Shown: piece by piece, positions 26,615 to 35,648 of the stretch
How positions within the stretch are numbered: position 1 is the stretch's first letter
Layout of the letters: every line of letters starts with the position of its first letter
IMG/VR virus record: IMGVR_UViG_3300042860_000909
Coordinates: 1 to 59,361 of that record
Strand: one strand, 5' to 3'
DNA: 59,361 nt
DNA from: a virus
Made by a program: the position numbers and the translations under genes
The notes under the pieces: generated by a model
Databases searched by the model: none
The model's input: the letters and a program-made list of their open reading frames with translations, nothing else
What the model was told of the DNA's origin: nothing

Positions 26615-27424
26615 TTATCCGAATACGATTGCTGCTGCGATGGCTTTGCCCATCGTGATGCCGCCGCCACCGCCTCCGCTTGCCGTAAGCGTGCCGCTTG
26701 ATAGCGTTAAACCTGAACCGACGGTGACGTTTGCAAAACCGCCAGAGCCGTCGTTGGCCAGCAACTGAGCGTTGGTGCCTGTCGGTGCCGCTGCGTAGTC
26801 AGTGCCCGCCGCAGCCGCGCCGATGACACCGCTAGACGCCTTCAGCAAGCCTGTGGTGCTTGCCGCTTTGATGGTTTTGCCGCCAGATCCATCAAACAAA
26901 GCGATCTGGCTGTCAGTAGAGCTTGCAGGCCCATCGACATCGCCAGCGCCTGGATCGCCTTCAGGAATGGTGAAGTCCAGCACCGCAGCCGAGCTGGTGC
27001 CTGAATTGGTCACAATGACCGAGCTACCCGCTGCGCCGGTCGTTACTGTGCCGACGGCTATGGTAGCTGCCGAGCCAGCCGGTCCTGTTGCGCCTGTTGC
27101 GCCTGTAGCGCCGGTGTCGCCCTTAGATGCGAGCGTGCTGAAGTAGGTTGTATTTGTTGGGAGGTTGCCAGTACTTTGCAAAATGCAAACGTAGGCTGAA
27201 CCGCTATACGAAATAATGTCGTTGGGATAGTAGGTTGTGCCGCCTGCGTACGCTCCCTGGAACGTCAGCGTTGTATACCCCAAGCTGTTCCAGGCTGTAG
27301 AACCGTTGCCAACCTTAATTTTGTTGAGCGACGTGTCAACGCCCAGCTCGCCCGCTGCCAGCGTTGGGTTGGCTGTGGACCATTGCGCGGTTGTGCCACG
27401 CCTAAGTTGAACTTGTACGGGCAT
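26615..27424 (-). CDS. Fibre protein with collagen-like repeat, 269 aa
   Basis: The N-terminus VQLRRGTTAQWSTANPTLAAGELGVDT is the widespread phage-fibre N-terminal motif. A short collagen-like run (GDTGATGATGATGPAG, about 105-120) and Ser/Thr/Gly-rich beta sequence follow. RBS GGAGGT. The start overlaps the stop of the upstream fibre gene. Likely trimeric structural fibre segment. Confidence 0.87.
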   Translation of the reverse strand: MPVQVQLRRGTTAQWSTANPTLAAGELGVDTSLNKIKVGNGSTAWNSLGYTTLTFQGAYAGGTTYYPNDIISYSGSAYVCILQSTGNLPTNTTYFSTLASKGDTGATGATGATGPAGSAATIAVGTVTTGAAGSSVIVTNSGTSSAAVLDFTIPEGDPGAGDVDGPASSTDSQIALFDGSGGKTIKAASTTGLLKASSGVIGAAAAGTDYAAAPTGTNAQLLANDGSGGFANVTVGSGLTLSSGTLTASGGGGGGITMGKAIAAAIVFG

Positions 27425-28365
27425 TACGGTGTACCTCCATCAATCGGGTCGACAGCTAAGTAGCTACTGTCTGGCAACCCGCCATCTAAGTTTGTTCCTC
27501 CGCCCCCACCTCCACCGCCTGCCGAAGCGATCGTAATCGTGCCAGCGGTGTTAGTGATCGTGACGTTTGCGCCAGCGGTCAGCGTGGAAAGCGTGAAATT
27601 TGTGCCATTGCCGATTAGCAGTTGGCCGTTGGTTGGCGTCGAGGTAAGGCCGGTGCCGCCGTATGCAACGCCAAGACCTGAGCCCAGCACGCCAGTAACA
27701 TCCGCGGTCTGCAACGTGACCGAGCCGGTCCTGGTGTTGAAGCTTGAAACGCCCCCCGCTGAACCGTTAGCAGCGGCAGTGATACGACCTTGCGCGTCAA
27801 CGGTGATGTTCGCGTTGGTGTAGCTCCCTGCGGTCACCGCAGTATCCGCAAGGTTGATCGTTCGGTTAGTCGTCAGGTCACCGCCACCAGACAAGCCGGT
27901 GCCTGCGGAAATAGTCGTTGCTGAGGATGCCGCGTCGGTGATGCCATAGCCTGAAAGCGTCGTAGGCGTTGTGCTAACTTTGCTCCAGGCAATCGACGTA
28001 ATCCACGCTGGGTTGCTGTAGGACCCGGTGGTATAGACGCCGTTGGTGACCGTAGCGGCGTTTCCTGAGACGTTGATACCCCAAGTGCCACTTGCACCCG
28101 TACCGTCCGCCTTAGGCGCTCCTACGGTGCTGTAATCGATCGTACGGGCCGCTGATCCGTCGAAGGTCGTGCCGGATGCTGCGCCGCCCGTGTTTGCAAA
28201 CGTCACTGCGTTGGTGGTCGTACCACCGCCGCCCCCTGCTGCAGCATAGGTCTTGATCTGGGCGCCGGTTACCTTATAGGTCGTAGCGCCCTGGACGGTA
28301 ACAAAAAGGTCACCGTCCGATATCGCTGAGCCAGACGATAGCTCTGATATCTTTACTGAAGGCAT
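27424..28365 (-). CDS. Tail fibre/spike-like protein, 313 aa
   Basis: Opens SVKISELSSGSAISDGDLFVTVQG, a standard fibre N-terminus, then Gly/Thr/Ser-rich repeats containing LSGYGITDAA and DAQGRITAAANG segments typical of phage fibres. The C-terminus has a poly-Gly stretch and a short acidic tail. The LSGYGI and GRITA patterns also occur in the 980-residue fibre (AGYGISDA, GRVTAG), so the two share modules. Confidence 0.88.
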   Translation of the reverse strand: MPSVKISELSSGSAISDGDLFVTVQGATTYKVTGAQIKTYAAAGGGGGTTTNAVTFANTGGAASGTTFDGSAARTIDYSTVGAPKADGTGASGTWGINVSGNAATVTNGVYTTGSYSNPAWITSIAWSKVSTTPTTLSGYGITDAASSATTISAGTGLSGGGDLTTNRTINLADTAVTAGSYTNANITVDAQGRITAAANGSAGGVSSFNTRTGSVTLQTADVTGVLGSGLGVAYGGTGLTSTPTNGQLLIGNGTNFTLSTLTAGANVTITNTAGTITIASAGGGGGGGGTNLDGGLPDSSYLAVDPIDGGTP

Positions 28366-28367
28366 TT

Positions 28368-28907
28368 TTACTCAACCATTGCCTTAAGCGAAGCAAGCTT
28401 AGCTTCAAACTCAGCACGTTTGGCTTCTGCGACTTGCTCAAGACGAGCAAGGTTTTCAGCGCGCTGGGTAAGTTCTTCTTCCTTAGCCGAAAACGCTTTA
28501 AGCGCACGAGCGTTTTGCTCGGCGTCTGAGCGCACCTTAGCGGTCTGGTTGTCGAGCTCTTCGCGGCGCTGTGCCATCCAAGCGTCGAAGGCTTCACGCT
28601 CACGCTTGGCTGCGCGAGACACTGCCTCGGACTCTTCGACCTGGCGGCTAGCCCTAGCGGCTTGCTCACGCGTCTGCGCTTCTTGCGAAGCAAGCAATGC
28701 ACGCGCATTGTCGACTTCCTGCATAGCCTTGTCGGCTTGGGCCTTGACGACTTCAGCGGCTTGGCGCTCAGCCGCGGCAGCGTCCTGAGCTTGCTTGATC
28801 TGCTCAAGCGAAGCCTTCAGGCTTGCCGGGTCCTTGATGATCTCGAAGATCGTAAGCAGGTTAAAAGCCGCATTGACTTCAACCGCGTTGGGGGTCACGT
28901 TAATCAT
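28368..28907 (-). CDS. Coiled-coil virion-module protein, 179 aa
   Basis: A short N-terminal hydrophobic segment (about 12-25) is followed by continuous Ala/Glu/Gln/Arg-rich coiled coil from about 30 to the end. RBS GAGGAG. It lies between fibre genes and a small structural protein. It could be a fibre-connector or scaffold-like factor; I recognise no family. Confidence 0.78.
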   Translation of the reverse strand: MINVTPNAVEVNAAFNLLTIFEIIKDPASLKASLEQIKQAQDAAAAERQAAEVVKAQADKAMQEVDNARALLASQEAQTREQAARASRQVEESEAVSRAAKREREAFDAWMAQRREELDNQTAKVRSDAEQNARALKAFSAKEEELTQRAENLARLEQVAEAKRAEFEAKLASLKAMVE

Positions 28908-28918
28908 GATTCACTCCT

Positions 28919-29221
28919 CTAACTTGACGCGATGACCGCGACTTTGTGTCCGGGCACAACGCCCAAGTACTCGGTATTGCCGGCCATCATGCGCATCGAT
29001 GTCGCGCTAGCGGTCGGGTTTGAGCCAAACAAGACGCGACAATTCGCGTCGGTATGAATGCGGATGAACCGCGTAGCATCTGAAAACGCTGCAGACTGCG
29101 CAGAGGTTGCGCCAATCGACACCTGTTGATGAGCAACCCACGGCATTTGCCCAGCCATAACCTGTGCGCCAGGGCCGCTTCGCGAGAGCTCAACAAACTC
29201 GGTGATCTCAAGCGTAGCCAT
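28919..29221 (-). CDS. Small structural protein, 100 aa
   Basis: Beta-rich, with segments FIRIHTDANCRVLFGSNPTAS and MMAGNTEYLGVVPGHKVAVIAS, a pattern shared by small virion proteins located after portal genes. The start overlaps the portal stop as TAATG. Probably a head-fibre or decoration protein; function inferred. Confidence 0.78.
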   Translation of the reverse strand: MATLEITEFVELSRSGPGAQVMAGQMPWVAHQQVSIGATSAQSAAFSDATRFIRIHTDANCRVLFGSNPTASATSMRMMAGNTEYLGVVPGHKVAVIASS

Positions 29222-31419
29222 TAGATCCCTGCCCCTGTGCGTACGCGAAGCGCCGCCTCGGCGTTAAAGATCTGGCGCTCGTTGTCGATCTTGAGCGATT
29301 CAAGGCGCTCGCGTGCAGCCAGCTCCTCGCGGGTGAGCTGTGCATCCTGGTCGAGCTTGACCAGCGTCATGTCGCGATTAAGCGATGCCTCGGTCATGGC
29401 GATTTCGTACTCGGCCTGCTCGCGCTGCTTGTTGTACTCAACTTGCTGAGCCTGAAGCTGTCTAGCTTCTTTGACGTCAGCAAGCCTTGCCATGTCGACC
29501 TCGGCCTTAATTTGAGCGGCTGCAATGCGCGGATCTTCTGGTGCGCCTTGCTGGGCCTGAGCCTGCATCTCTTGCGCGACCTGGTCCTCGGGCTTGAGCA
29601 GCGACTCGGGATCGATCTTGAACGCTTTGAGAATGGCTTTGAGCTCTTCTCGCTCGCGAAGATGCGGGATATACCGCGGGTTGTTCGTGATGGCTGCAAG
29701 GTTCAGCAGTGCTTGGTTTTGGATGTCGCGCTCGACCAGTGCGGTCGATCCACGCGCGTCGATCTCAAAGTCACCCTTGATCGCAGGATCAGGGTCGTTC
29801 GCCATCTTCCAGTCGTAGTAGCGCTCGAGGTGAGGCTTGGTGATGTTGTCGTCGTAAAGCTTCACGCGCTGCCTGAGCACGCTATTGGCATTGTTATAAA
29901 GCATGACCATGCCACCGACGGTTTCGGGCGCAGAGCCCCGCTCGCCGCCCATAAGCTGCGGCATCCCGGTTTCCATGTCTGCGTACTGCATCGCGGTGTT
30001 GGCAATCGCCAGGAGCTCCTCAAGGTGCGAAGCAAACTCAAACGTGGTCATCGCTGCGCGGACGTCATCAAGGTCGTCTTTCGCAAGCCAGATCTTGTTA
30101 GGCGTGATTTCGTAGCTGCCGTTCTGGGGAATGATCATGCCCTTTTTGATCACGATCTGACCGCCCAGCGACACGCGCCCGTTATCCATAACCTGGCGCC
30201 ATGCTGAGTTCACGACCCGCTGCTGGTGCTCGAGCTCGTCGGGCAGGCCATAGCCAAAGGGTGAGTCGTCGCGCTTTCTCCAGCACCAGACGTCAACCGG
30301 CAGCTTCTTGTCCGGCACCCACGAGTCCATGGCGCCGATCACCTTGTCGTTGACAATCACGAGTACGCCGAACTCAACGTCGGTCAACGGATCGCCCGTG
30401 CGGCTGGAAAGCATTTCCATCTCTTCGGGCTCAATCTCCCCGTGGTAGGTCCACATTTCATAGGCGTCTTCGCGCACCATGTCGCGCACGATTCGGCCCT
30501 CGGCTACGCGCAGCCGCTTGGGGTCAGAGCGCAGCACCTCGCGAATGGCTTCGGCGTCATACCCCGGAAGCCCCACGAGCTGGCGCAACTGCTTGCGCGT
30601 CACCATGCGACGCACAAAAAACCCGCGGCCGGTCTGGTGGTCGTTGCCGCAAGACGGATCAAAGAACACGTCCCATGGGTCTAGGCGCTCGGAGGCCGGC
30701 ACCACTAACTCGTTGATCATCATCACCTGCGTGCCGTCTGGCTGAGGCAGCCAGACTTTGCTGCTTTGCCTGGCCGGGAATGGACCATACAGAATCATTG
30801 TGCCCAGGCGCACGCCGTCCTCGATGCCCTTGCGGCTTTCGCCGTTGAAATGGCACTCAGTCAGGCTGTCATCGATCGAGCGCTCCATGCCCTCGCACGC
30901 CTCTTTGGCGGCCTCCATGATGGCCTGCGCTTCGTCGTTTGCAGTTAGCCCTGTGGGCTCACCCGTCATTGGGTTAACCGTCGGCGTGTTGTTGCCGACC
31001 ATGGTCGCAAGCTCAGGCAACGGCGTAGGCTTCAACCCCCAGTTGCGGTCATCGACCGGGAACAAGATCTCGCACATGCGTGCGACAGCCTGGTCAACCT
31101 TCGGCCGCACGATGTTAATGACGACCCGCGAGCGATTACCGTCTTGCGCCTTGCGCGCCGGAGGTCCGTTGCGAAGCGTGTTCTCGAGCTCGTTGGGCGT
31201 GTTGATGTTGTCGCCGTAGTACAAGTCCGTGTTCTTGCGCCAGCGCTTTTCAACGTCCGTGATCGTTGCCCTAGCCTGCACCCATTTGTCGCGCATTTGC
31301 GTGAACATTGAGTACAGGCGGTCAAGCTCATCTCGCTGCATGCTTTCGAACTCGTCCTTACCAACGAAACGATCTCCGATCTGGTAAGCAACTTCTTCCG
31401 GTAGATCGTTTTGGTTCAT
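29221..31419 (-). CDS. Portal protein, 732 aa
   Basis: Large, follows TerL directly, and has the portal-type N-terminus: RDKWVQARATITDVEKRWRKNTDLYYGDN, then GNRSRVVINIVRPKVDQAVARMCEILFP. A Trp-rich core follows (WCWRKRDDSPFGYGLPDELEHQQRVVN) with a long C-terminal helical barrel-like region (about 590-715). The ring-forming dodecamer at the packaging vertex is the expected role. RBS AGGG. Confidence 0.92.
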   Translation of the reverse strand: MNQNDLPEEVAYQIGDRFVGKDEFESMQRDELDRLYSMFTQMRDKWVQARATITDVEKRWRKNTDLYYGDNINTPNELENTLRNGPPARKAQDGNRSRVVINIVRPKVDQAVARMCEILFPVDDRNWGLKPTPLPELATMVGNNTPTVNPMTGEPTGLTANDEAQAIMEAAKEACEGMERSIDDSLTECHFNGESRKGIEDGVRLGTMILYGPFPARQSSKVWLPQPDGTQVMMINELVVPASERLDPWDVFFDPSCGNDHQTGRGFFVRRMVTRKQLRQLVGLPGYDAEAIREVLRSDPKRLRVAEGRIVRDMVREDAYEMWTYHGEIEPEEMEMLSSRTGDPLTDVEFGVLVIVNDKVIGAMDSWVPDKKLPVDVWCWRKRDDSPFGYGLPDELEHQQRVVNSAWRQVMDNGRVSLGGQIVIKKGMIIPQNGSYEITPNKIWLAKDDLDDVRAAMTTFEFASHLEELLAIANTAMQYADMETGMPQLMGGERGSAPETVGGMVMLYNNANSVLRQRVKLYDDNITKPHLERYYDWKMANDPDPAIKGDFEIDARGSTALVERDIQNQALLNLAAITNNPRYIPHLREREELKAILKAFKIDPESLLKPEDQVAQEMQAQAQQGAPEDPRIAAAQIKAEVDMARLADVKEARQLQAQQVEYNKQREQAEYEIAMTEASLNRDMTLVKLDQDAQLTREELAARERLESLKIDNERQIFNAEAALRVRTGAGI

Positions 31420-31420
31420 A

Positions 31421-32941
31421 TCAATACCCTGTTACTTCGTCAAGAGCAGCCCACGCCACGTTTACAGCAGCAGGCACAACCCAATCGTCAGTCTTTCTGA
31501 CCGGATAAGCGAACGTCAGTGCGAGCGAATCAGCCCGGTCAGGCGACTTGATGCCACGCTTCTTGGCGTCATCTTTGCTCTCAATGAGCAAGGAACCGCC
31601 GCGGTAGCTGTACTGCAACGCAGTCAAGTCGGTGATCAGATCGTTGTCGTTCGGAATGGATGCGCCAGCTTTGAGCCACTCGCGCATGTCGCGCCACATG
31701 CGTGCGCGTAGGTTGTAGTTCTGTCCGTCGTCCATGCGTAAAGCAGAGTTGACGTCAACCACCATGTCGCCGAAGTCACGGCGCAGCATGTCGGCCACAC
31801 CGGCACCGATCCCGATCGTATCCACCGCAATCTGCGACACGTCGCCCAGTTGCGCGCGGATCTCGTCTTTGGCTCGGCCTGCGACGTCCACAACGTCAAG
31901 CTTGCCTGCCACGATCTGGCGCAGCACCACCCTACCCTGGCGGAAAGTAAAGACGGTCTTGTCGTTGCCGAACCTAGCCACGTCAATGCCCATGACTACG
32001 GGTCCGTTGGCAATCAGATCTGCAGGTCCCTTGCGAGATGCAGCTTGCACGATGTCGGAGCTGATGAACGCATTAGAGACCGAAGCGGTGTAGCTGCGGT
32101 CGATCTCCTGCGCGATGACGACGGGATCAAGCTTGCCCTTCTGTTCGTCGTACCAAGCTTCGTCTTTGCGAGGGTCATCTCGCCAGTCAAAGATGAATTT
32201 AGGCGTCTTGCCGTCGTGCGCCTTGCGGTAGAACGGGTTGCCCGCACCGTTTGGCGTGGAGACGTAGATCCGACAGTTGGAGGTCTGGGAGAGCGCAGCA
32301 TCTGCAGCGTCTGGGCGCTCAAGGAACGCAGCCTCATCGATGAAGTAGATTGAGGTGCGGTTACCGCGGCCGATGTTGTCGCCCGCCTCGCCGACGATAA
32401 ACGAGCCCGACTCCGGGTTCTGGATCTTCATGAAGGGGGCGTGCTTAGTCACGTCCCAGCCTTCAGGCTGGAACTCGCCAGGCAGCATGTCCACGAACTG
32501 GCGCACCTTCCAGAAAAGGCTCGCGGGGTTGCCGATCTGATCGACGTAGTCTTCCTTGCGCGACCCGAACCCCACAACCGTACCCTGCTTAAAAAGCATC
32601 ATCCACGAGGCAAAAGCCACGCACAGCCACGAGACGCCAGCATCTCGGCTCTTCTCAACCACGCCGTCTTGGCGCTGCAGCCATCGCTGAAGCAGCCAGT
32701 CGATGAATTCGCGCTGCTTGGGGAACAGTACAAACGGCACGACCGTACGCAGGCCTCGCTCGGCCAGGCGTGGATCGAACGTCATGCCCCAGTCGTTGAT
32801 GAAGTCCGCCGGGTGCCCGGCGTAGTAGTCCTGGAGCCTGGCCACAATCTCTGGCTGATCCCGCATGCGCTGCAAGCGCTCGACGCGGATCTTAAAAACC
32901 GCCTCGTAGTCGGGGTTGCGCCAGCTGAACCCTTCCATCAT
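31421..32941 (-). CDS. terL: Large terminase subunit TerL, 506 aa
   Basis: ATPase with a Walker A-like KSRDAGVSW (97-105) and Walker B SIYFIDEAAF with D202/E203, then a coupling-type STPNG motif. The nuclease domain begins VVMGIDVARFGNDKTVF with a metal-ligand Asp at about 320. It forms the packaging motor with TerS and portal. The ATG overlaps the TerS stop; AAGGGGG lies upstream. Length is usual for the family. Confidence 0.95.
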   Translation of the reverse strand: MMEGFSWRNPDYEAVFKIRVERLQRMRDQPEIVARLQDYYAGHPADFINDWGMTFDPRLAERGLRTVVPFVLFPKQREFIDWLLQRWLQRQDGVVEKSRDAGVSWLCVAFASWMMLFKQGTVVGFGSRKEDYVDQIGNPASLFWKVRQFVDMLPGEFQPEGWDVTKHAPFMKIQNPESGSFIVGEAGDNIGRGNRTSIYFIDEAAFLERPDAADAALSQTSNCRIYVSTPNGAGNPFYRKAHDGKTPKFIFDWRDDPRKDEAWYDEQKGKLDPVVIAQEIDRSYTASVSNAFISSDIVQAASRKGPADLIANGPVVMGIDVARFGNDKTVFTFRQGRVVLRQIVAGKLDVVDVAGRAKDEIRAQLGDVSQIAVDTIGIGAGVADMLRRDFGDMVVDVNSALRMDDGQNYNLRARMWRDMREWLKAGASIPNDNDLITDLTALQYSYRGGSLLIESKDDAKKRGIKSPDRADSLALTFAYPVRKTDDWVVPAAVNVAWAALDEVTGY

Positions 32942-33444
32942 TCCCCCTTGATCAGGCGCTCGTAGGCCTGCTCAGCGGTCAATGTTAGATCGGCTTTGAT
33001 CTCAAGCGCGCCACCGTCCTTGCCGGTCAGCTCAAGCTTGCTCGTATCGCCCCAGCGCCTGACGTTTAGCTTAGCCGCCATCTTCAGATTCGTGTCAATT
33101 GCGACTTTCAGGCCAGACGAATCGCCGCACTGCGCAGCCTGCCTGGCGTAGTCGATCGCTTGTTCGGCTAGGAAATCAGCGCGCATGTCCAGCGCGCTTG
33201 CGTATACCGACGCTGTTTCCTCGCTGTAGCGCAGGATGTAGTGCAGCGCATGCCCGGCGATTTTGAAAGGCAACGACTTAGCGATTGAGTCAAACGATTC
33301 GCCCTCGACGTAGCGATCAAAGATCGACTCGGATAACTCAAGCACTTGCTGGCGCAGCTTCTCGCGCGCTGCAGTCTTTACCTGGTTTGCAGGTGACAAC
33401 CTGCGCTCCGGCAATGGCTCTCGTTTGTATCCGTACTTGCTCAC
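32938..33444 (-). CDS. terS: Small terminase subunit, 168 aa
   Basis: GTG start at 33444. Helical protein with a C-terminal NLKMAAKLNVRRWGDTSKLELTGKDGG segment that is typical of phage small terminases, directly upstream of TerL with a 4-base overlap. It would recognise the packaging site. The terminal redundancy suggests circular permutation and headful packaging, consistent with a TerS/TerL pair. Confidence 0.88.
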   Translation of the reverse strand: MSKYGYKREPLPERRLSPANQVKTAAREKLRQQVLELSESIFDRYVEGESFDSIAKSLPFKIAGHALHYILRYSEETASVYASALDMRADFLAEQAIDYARQAAQCGDSSGLKVAIDTNLKMAAKLNVRRWGDTSKLELTGKDGGALEIKADLTLTAEQAYERLIKGE

Positions 33445-33502
33445 TTCTTCGCCGTCTTTGCAGAGTCACGAAAGGCTTGCGCCGTAGGGGCGCCGAACCC
33501 GT

Positions 33503-34015
33503 TCATTTGTAAGCCCCAACAGAAAGCTTCAAATTTTGATCGCCCAAAAACATAGCAACGTCAGCACAAAGCTGATAAAAATCTTCGTATGCAAAATTTG
33601 ATTTCATGCGGTTAATTGCTTGACAAACAAGAATTGTGTTGTCCGCCGTGTAGCCGATAGAGCTGTCAATTCGTTCAATTGATACGGTGTTTAACTTGTT
33701 TGAGCTTAAAGTCATTGGTCGGCCGCTGTAAGCGCAAATACCTCCTTGTTCTTTCCAAGAGTCAACAATGTCTTCAACAGTTATTGAAAACTCTTGCTGA
33801 CGTTTGGTTGCGCTTTTTCTTGCATTTTGCAAAAAAACTCGAGCTTTTCCTTCAATCGTGGAAGATTGTTTTTGACGAGACCGCTCATTGCCTTCCAAAC
33901 AACAGCTCTTACACCAACTGTGATGACCATCAGATGTCTGTCGATGTTTGAAAAACAAAGACAAAGACTTTGCTTGCTTGCATTTAAAGCATGTCTTTTC
34001 GCTTAAATTGCTCAC
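33503..34015 (-). CDS. HNH endonuclease with N-terminal zinc finger, 170 aa
   Basis: GTG start with GAGG upstream. Two Cys pairs (CFKC near residue 9, CKSC near 35) precede the HNH core ICAYSGRPMTL ... SIERIDSSIGYTADNTILVC. That is the arrangement of free-standing phage homing endonucleases. The gene is visibly AT-rich relative to both neighbours and is isolated by a terminator upstream, so it is probably a recent insertion beside terS. It could alternatively be a packaging-linked HNH nuclease. Confidence 0.88.
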   Translation of the reverse strand: MSNLSEKTCFKCKQAKSLSLFFKHRQTSDGHHSWCKSCCLEGNERSRQKQSSTIEGKARVFLQNARKSATKRQQEFSITVEDIVDSWKEQGGICAYSGRPMTLSSNKLNTVSIERIDSSIGYTADNTILVCQAINRMKSNFAYEDFYQLCADVAMFLGDQNLKLSVGAYK

Positions 34016-34097
34016 AAATCCTCACCTCATAGCCTGGACCACAGCCTCCATCGCCAACCGGGAGACGGGCGGCCAGGTCAGTTAGCCGGGTCCAAGT

Positions 34098-34125
34098 AAA
34101 AAAAAGGCCGGCTTTTGGCCGGCTA
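34098..34125 (-). terminator. Rho-independent terminator (minus)
   Basis: Minus strand GCCGGC, CAAAA, GCCGGC, C, then eight Ts. It separates the small-gene operon from the HNH/terminase genes. Confidence 0.85.
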
Positions 34126-34177
34126 ATCAGGAGTCGATGGACAATCCGCGAGGCGGAATAACCCGCGGAGATAATAG

Positions 34178-34187
34178 CATTGTGATG
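34178..34187 (-). promoter_or_regulatory. CATCACAATG motif with TATTAT
   Basis: Minus strand CATCACAATGCTATTATCT directly after the stop of the 100-residue gene and before the terminator. TATTAT could be a -10. Confidence 0.45.
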
Positions 34188-34189
34188 TC

Positions 34190-34492
34190 TCAGTCGTCAA
34201 TGGTCAGCCGAATGCGCTTCAAACCGTCTCGCGTCTCAAGTGCCAAGTGTTTGAGCGCAGCCTCAACACACATCCGGGTTGTCTCAAAACCCCACTGCTT
34301 TTTGAGGTAGATCAGCGCCATACCTGCGGGCGCTGAAAGCTTTGCATGCACGAACTGAAAGCCATTGGCAGCCCGGTAGCGACGTTGCTTTTCGACGTTG
34401 ATGCGGCGCTGTCTTTCCTTGACGTAAGCCGCAAACTCGGCCTCAGTCAGGGGGCGCCCGATTTCAGATTCCAGTCTCTGTTTCTTGGTCAT
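34190..34492 (-). CDS. Hypothetical basic protein, 100 aa
   Basis: The N-terminal half is highly basic (RLESEIGRPLTEAEFAAYVKERQRRINVEKQRRYR). The C-terminal half reads LSAPAGMALIYLKKQWGFETTRMCVEAALKHLA, a pattern compatible with a ribbon-helix-helix-like or small DNA-binding protein. It overlaps the upstream gene by 29 bases. Function unknown; DNA binding is a guess. Confidence 0.75.
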   Translation of the reverse strand: MTKKQRLESEIGRPLTEAEFAAYVKERQRRINVEKQRRYRAANGFQFVHAKLSAPAGMALIYLKKQWGFETTRMCVEAALKHLALETRDGLKRIRLTIDD

Positions 34493-35114
34493 AGGTCACC
34501 GTTGTTGTATCGCCCAGCCTCCACTTGGCGGTGTTCTCCACGCGGTACTTGGTTGTGCATACGCGGTAATCCGCCTGTCGCATGACCTTTGGGCTTAGCG
34601 ACGGGTCGATAAACGTGCATCGGTTGTTCGGCTGCAGGGCGAACTGGCCATTGTCCAGGCGTAGCACGTTGAAGCTCTTGTGTTCGTCCGGGCTCTCGGC
34701 GAAGCCGAAGTCAGGGATTCGCGGATCCGGGTTGCAGTTGTCCAGCGTGAACATGTACTCGCCGGGGTGCTGCTCACCGTCCTTACCGAAGAACTCGCAG
34801 CGCAGGCCGGCCAGCAGCGGCTTGTGGATCAGCTCGACGTGGTAGCTCATCGCATCCCAGATCTGCAGCATGTCCAAGGGCATGAGCTCGTCATCCTCGA
34901 TACTTTCGTGCCACACGAAGGCACTAATCGGCAGCTTGTCGAACAAGGCGCCGGTCTCGGGGATGTAGGTCTCAAAGCGAAACGCTTCGCCCTTAATCGA
35001 CTTCACCGAGCACCACACGCCTTCGATAAGTTCGTTGTAGCCCTGCTTGTGGTCGTAGAGAAAGGACTTGCGGATGAAGACTTTGACCGGTGGGAGTGGG
35101 CACACGAAGCTCAT
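34464..35114 (-). CDS. Hypothetical protein, 216 aa
   Basis: Mixed alpha/beta without an obvious catalytic motif. Notable segments are YNELIEGVWCSVKSIKGEAFRFETYIPETGALFDKLPISAFVW near the start and PNNRCTFIDPSLSP near 170. It resembles conserved hypothetical proteins found near phage replication genes, but I cannot name a family. The start overlaps the upstream wHTH gene by 4 bases. Confidence 0.8.
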   Translation of the reverse strand: MSFVCPLPPVKVFIRKSFLYDHKQGYNELIEGVWCSVKSIKGEAFRFETYIPETGALFDKLPISAFVWHESIEDDELMPLDMLQIWDAMSYHVELIHKPLLAGLRCEFFGKDGEQHPGEYMFTLDNCNPDPRIPDFGFAESPDEHKSFNVLRLDNGQFALQPNNRCTFIDPSLSPKVMRQADYRVCTTKYRVENTAKWRLGDTTTVTYDQETETGI

Positions 35115-35467
35115 GCTTTGACCACGCTTGCCCAGACGTCCTGGAGGGCTGCTGAATCGCTGCGCTGGCGCGCAAGCTTCGTGGAGTCTTTGGTGTGCGT
35201 GGCGCGTTCAGGGTATGCGCGCGGCATCTTGACCATTCTCACTTCGATCGGATCATCTTCGGTGCGAGGCCTGCCGTAGAAGTACTGGCTGCCCACCCTT
35301 GCGTGCGGTTCGACCAAGCCCAGCTTGATCAGCGCGCGAATGTGCTTGCTTGCTGTCGGGCGCGAGATCGCAAAGTGCTTTGCAATCTGCAGGTTGCTTT
35401 GCGGGTTCTTGAGCGACAGGATGCGGTCAAGCACCATCTTTTCCATGTGTGTTGGCTCTGTTTTCAT
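35111..35467 (-). CDS. Winged-helix DNA-binding protein, 118 aa
   Basis: ATG at 35467 follows AAAGGACGAAC. Residues 8-58 form a MarR/ArsR-like winged helix: MEKMVLDRILSLKNPQSNLQIAKHFAISRPTASKHIRALIKLGLVEPH. A basic C-terminal tail follows. It is probably a transcriptional regulator. It resembles in plan the 106-residue protein at 36796-37116. Confidence 0.85.
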   Translation of the reverse strand: MKTEPTHMEKMVLDRILSLKNPQSNLQIAKHFAISRPTASKHIRALIKLGLVEPHARVGSQYFYGRPRTEDDPIEVRMVKMPRAYPERATHTKDSTKLARQRSDSAALQDVWASVVKA

Positions 35468-35477
35468 GTTCGTCCTT

Positions 35478-35648
35478 TCAAAATGGAGCAGGCCCAACGT
35501 CTTGGGCGATCTGCTTGAGTTCTTCGCGCTTGGTTGTGCGCTTCGGCGGCTTGGCTCGATGGAGCTTGCCGTTGGCGTCGTAGTGATCCCGAAATGGCCA
35601 GTTGGGCGGCCGTCCGGTCTCAAGGATTTCTATCGGTGTCTTGCGCAT
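35478..35648 (-). CDS. Small basic hypothetical protein, 56 aa
   Basis: ATG at 35648 overlaps the upstream stop as TAATG. The product is very basic (KLHRAKPPKRTTKREELKQ) with an N-terminal RPPNWPFRDHYDANGK segment. Tight coupling with both neighbours supports a real gene. Function unknown. Confidence 0.7.
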   Translation of the reverse strand: MRKTPIEILETGRPPNWPFRDHYDANGKLHRAKPPKRTTKREELKQIAQDVGPAPF

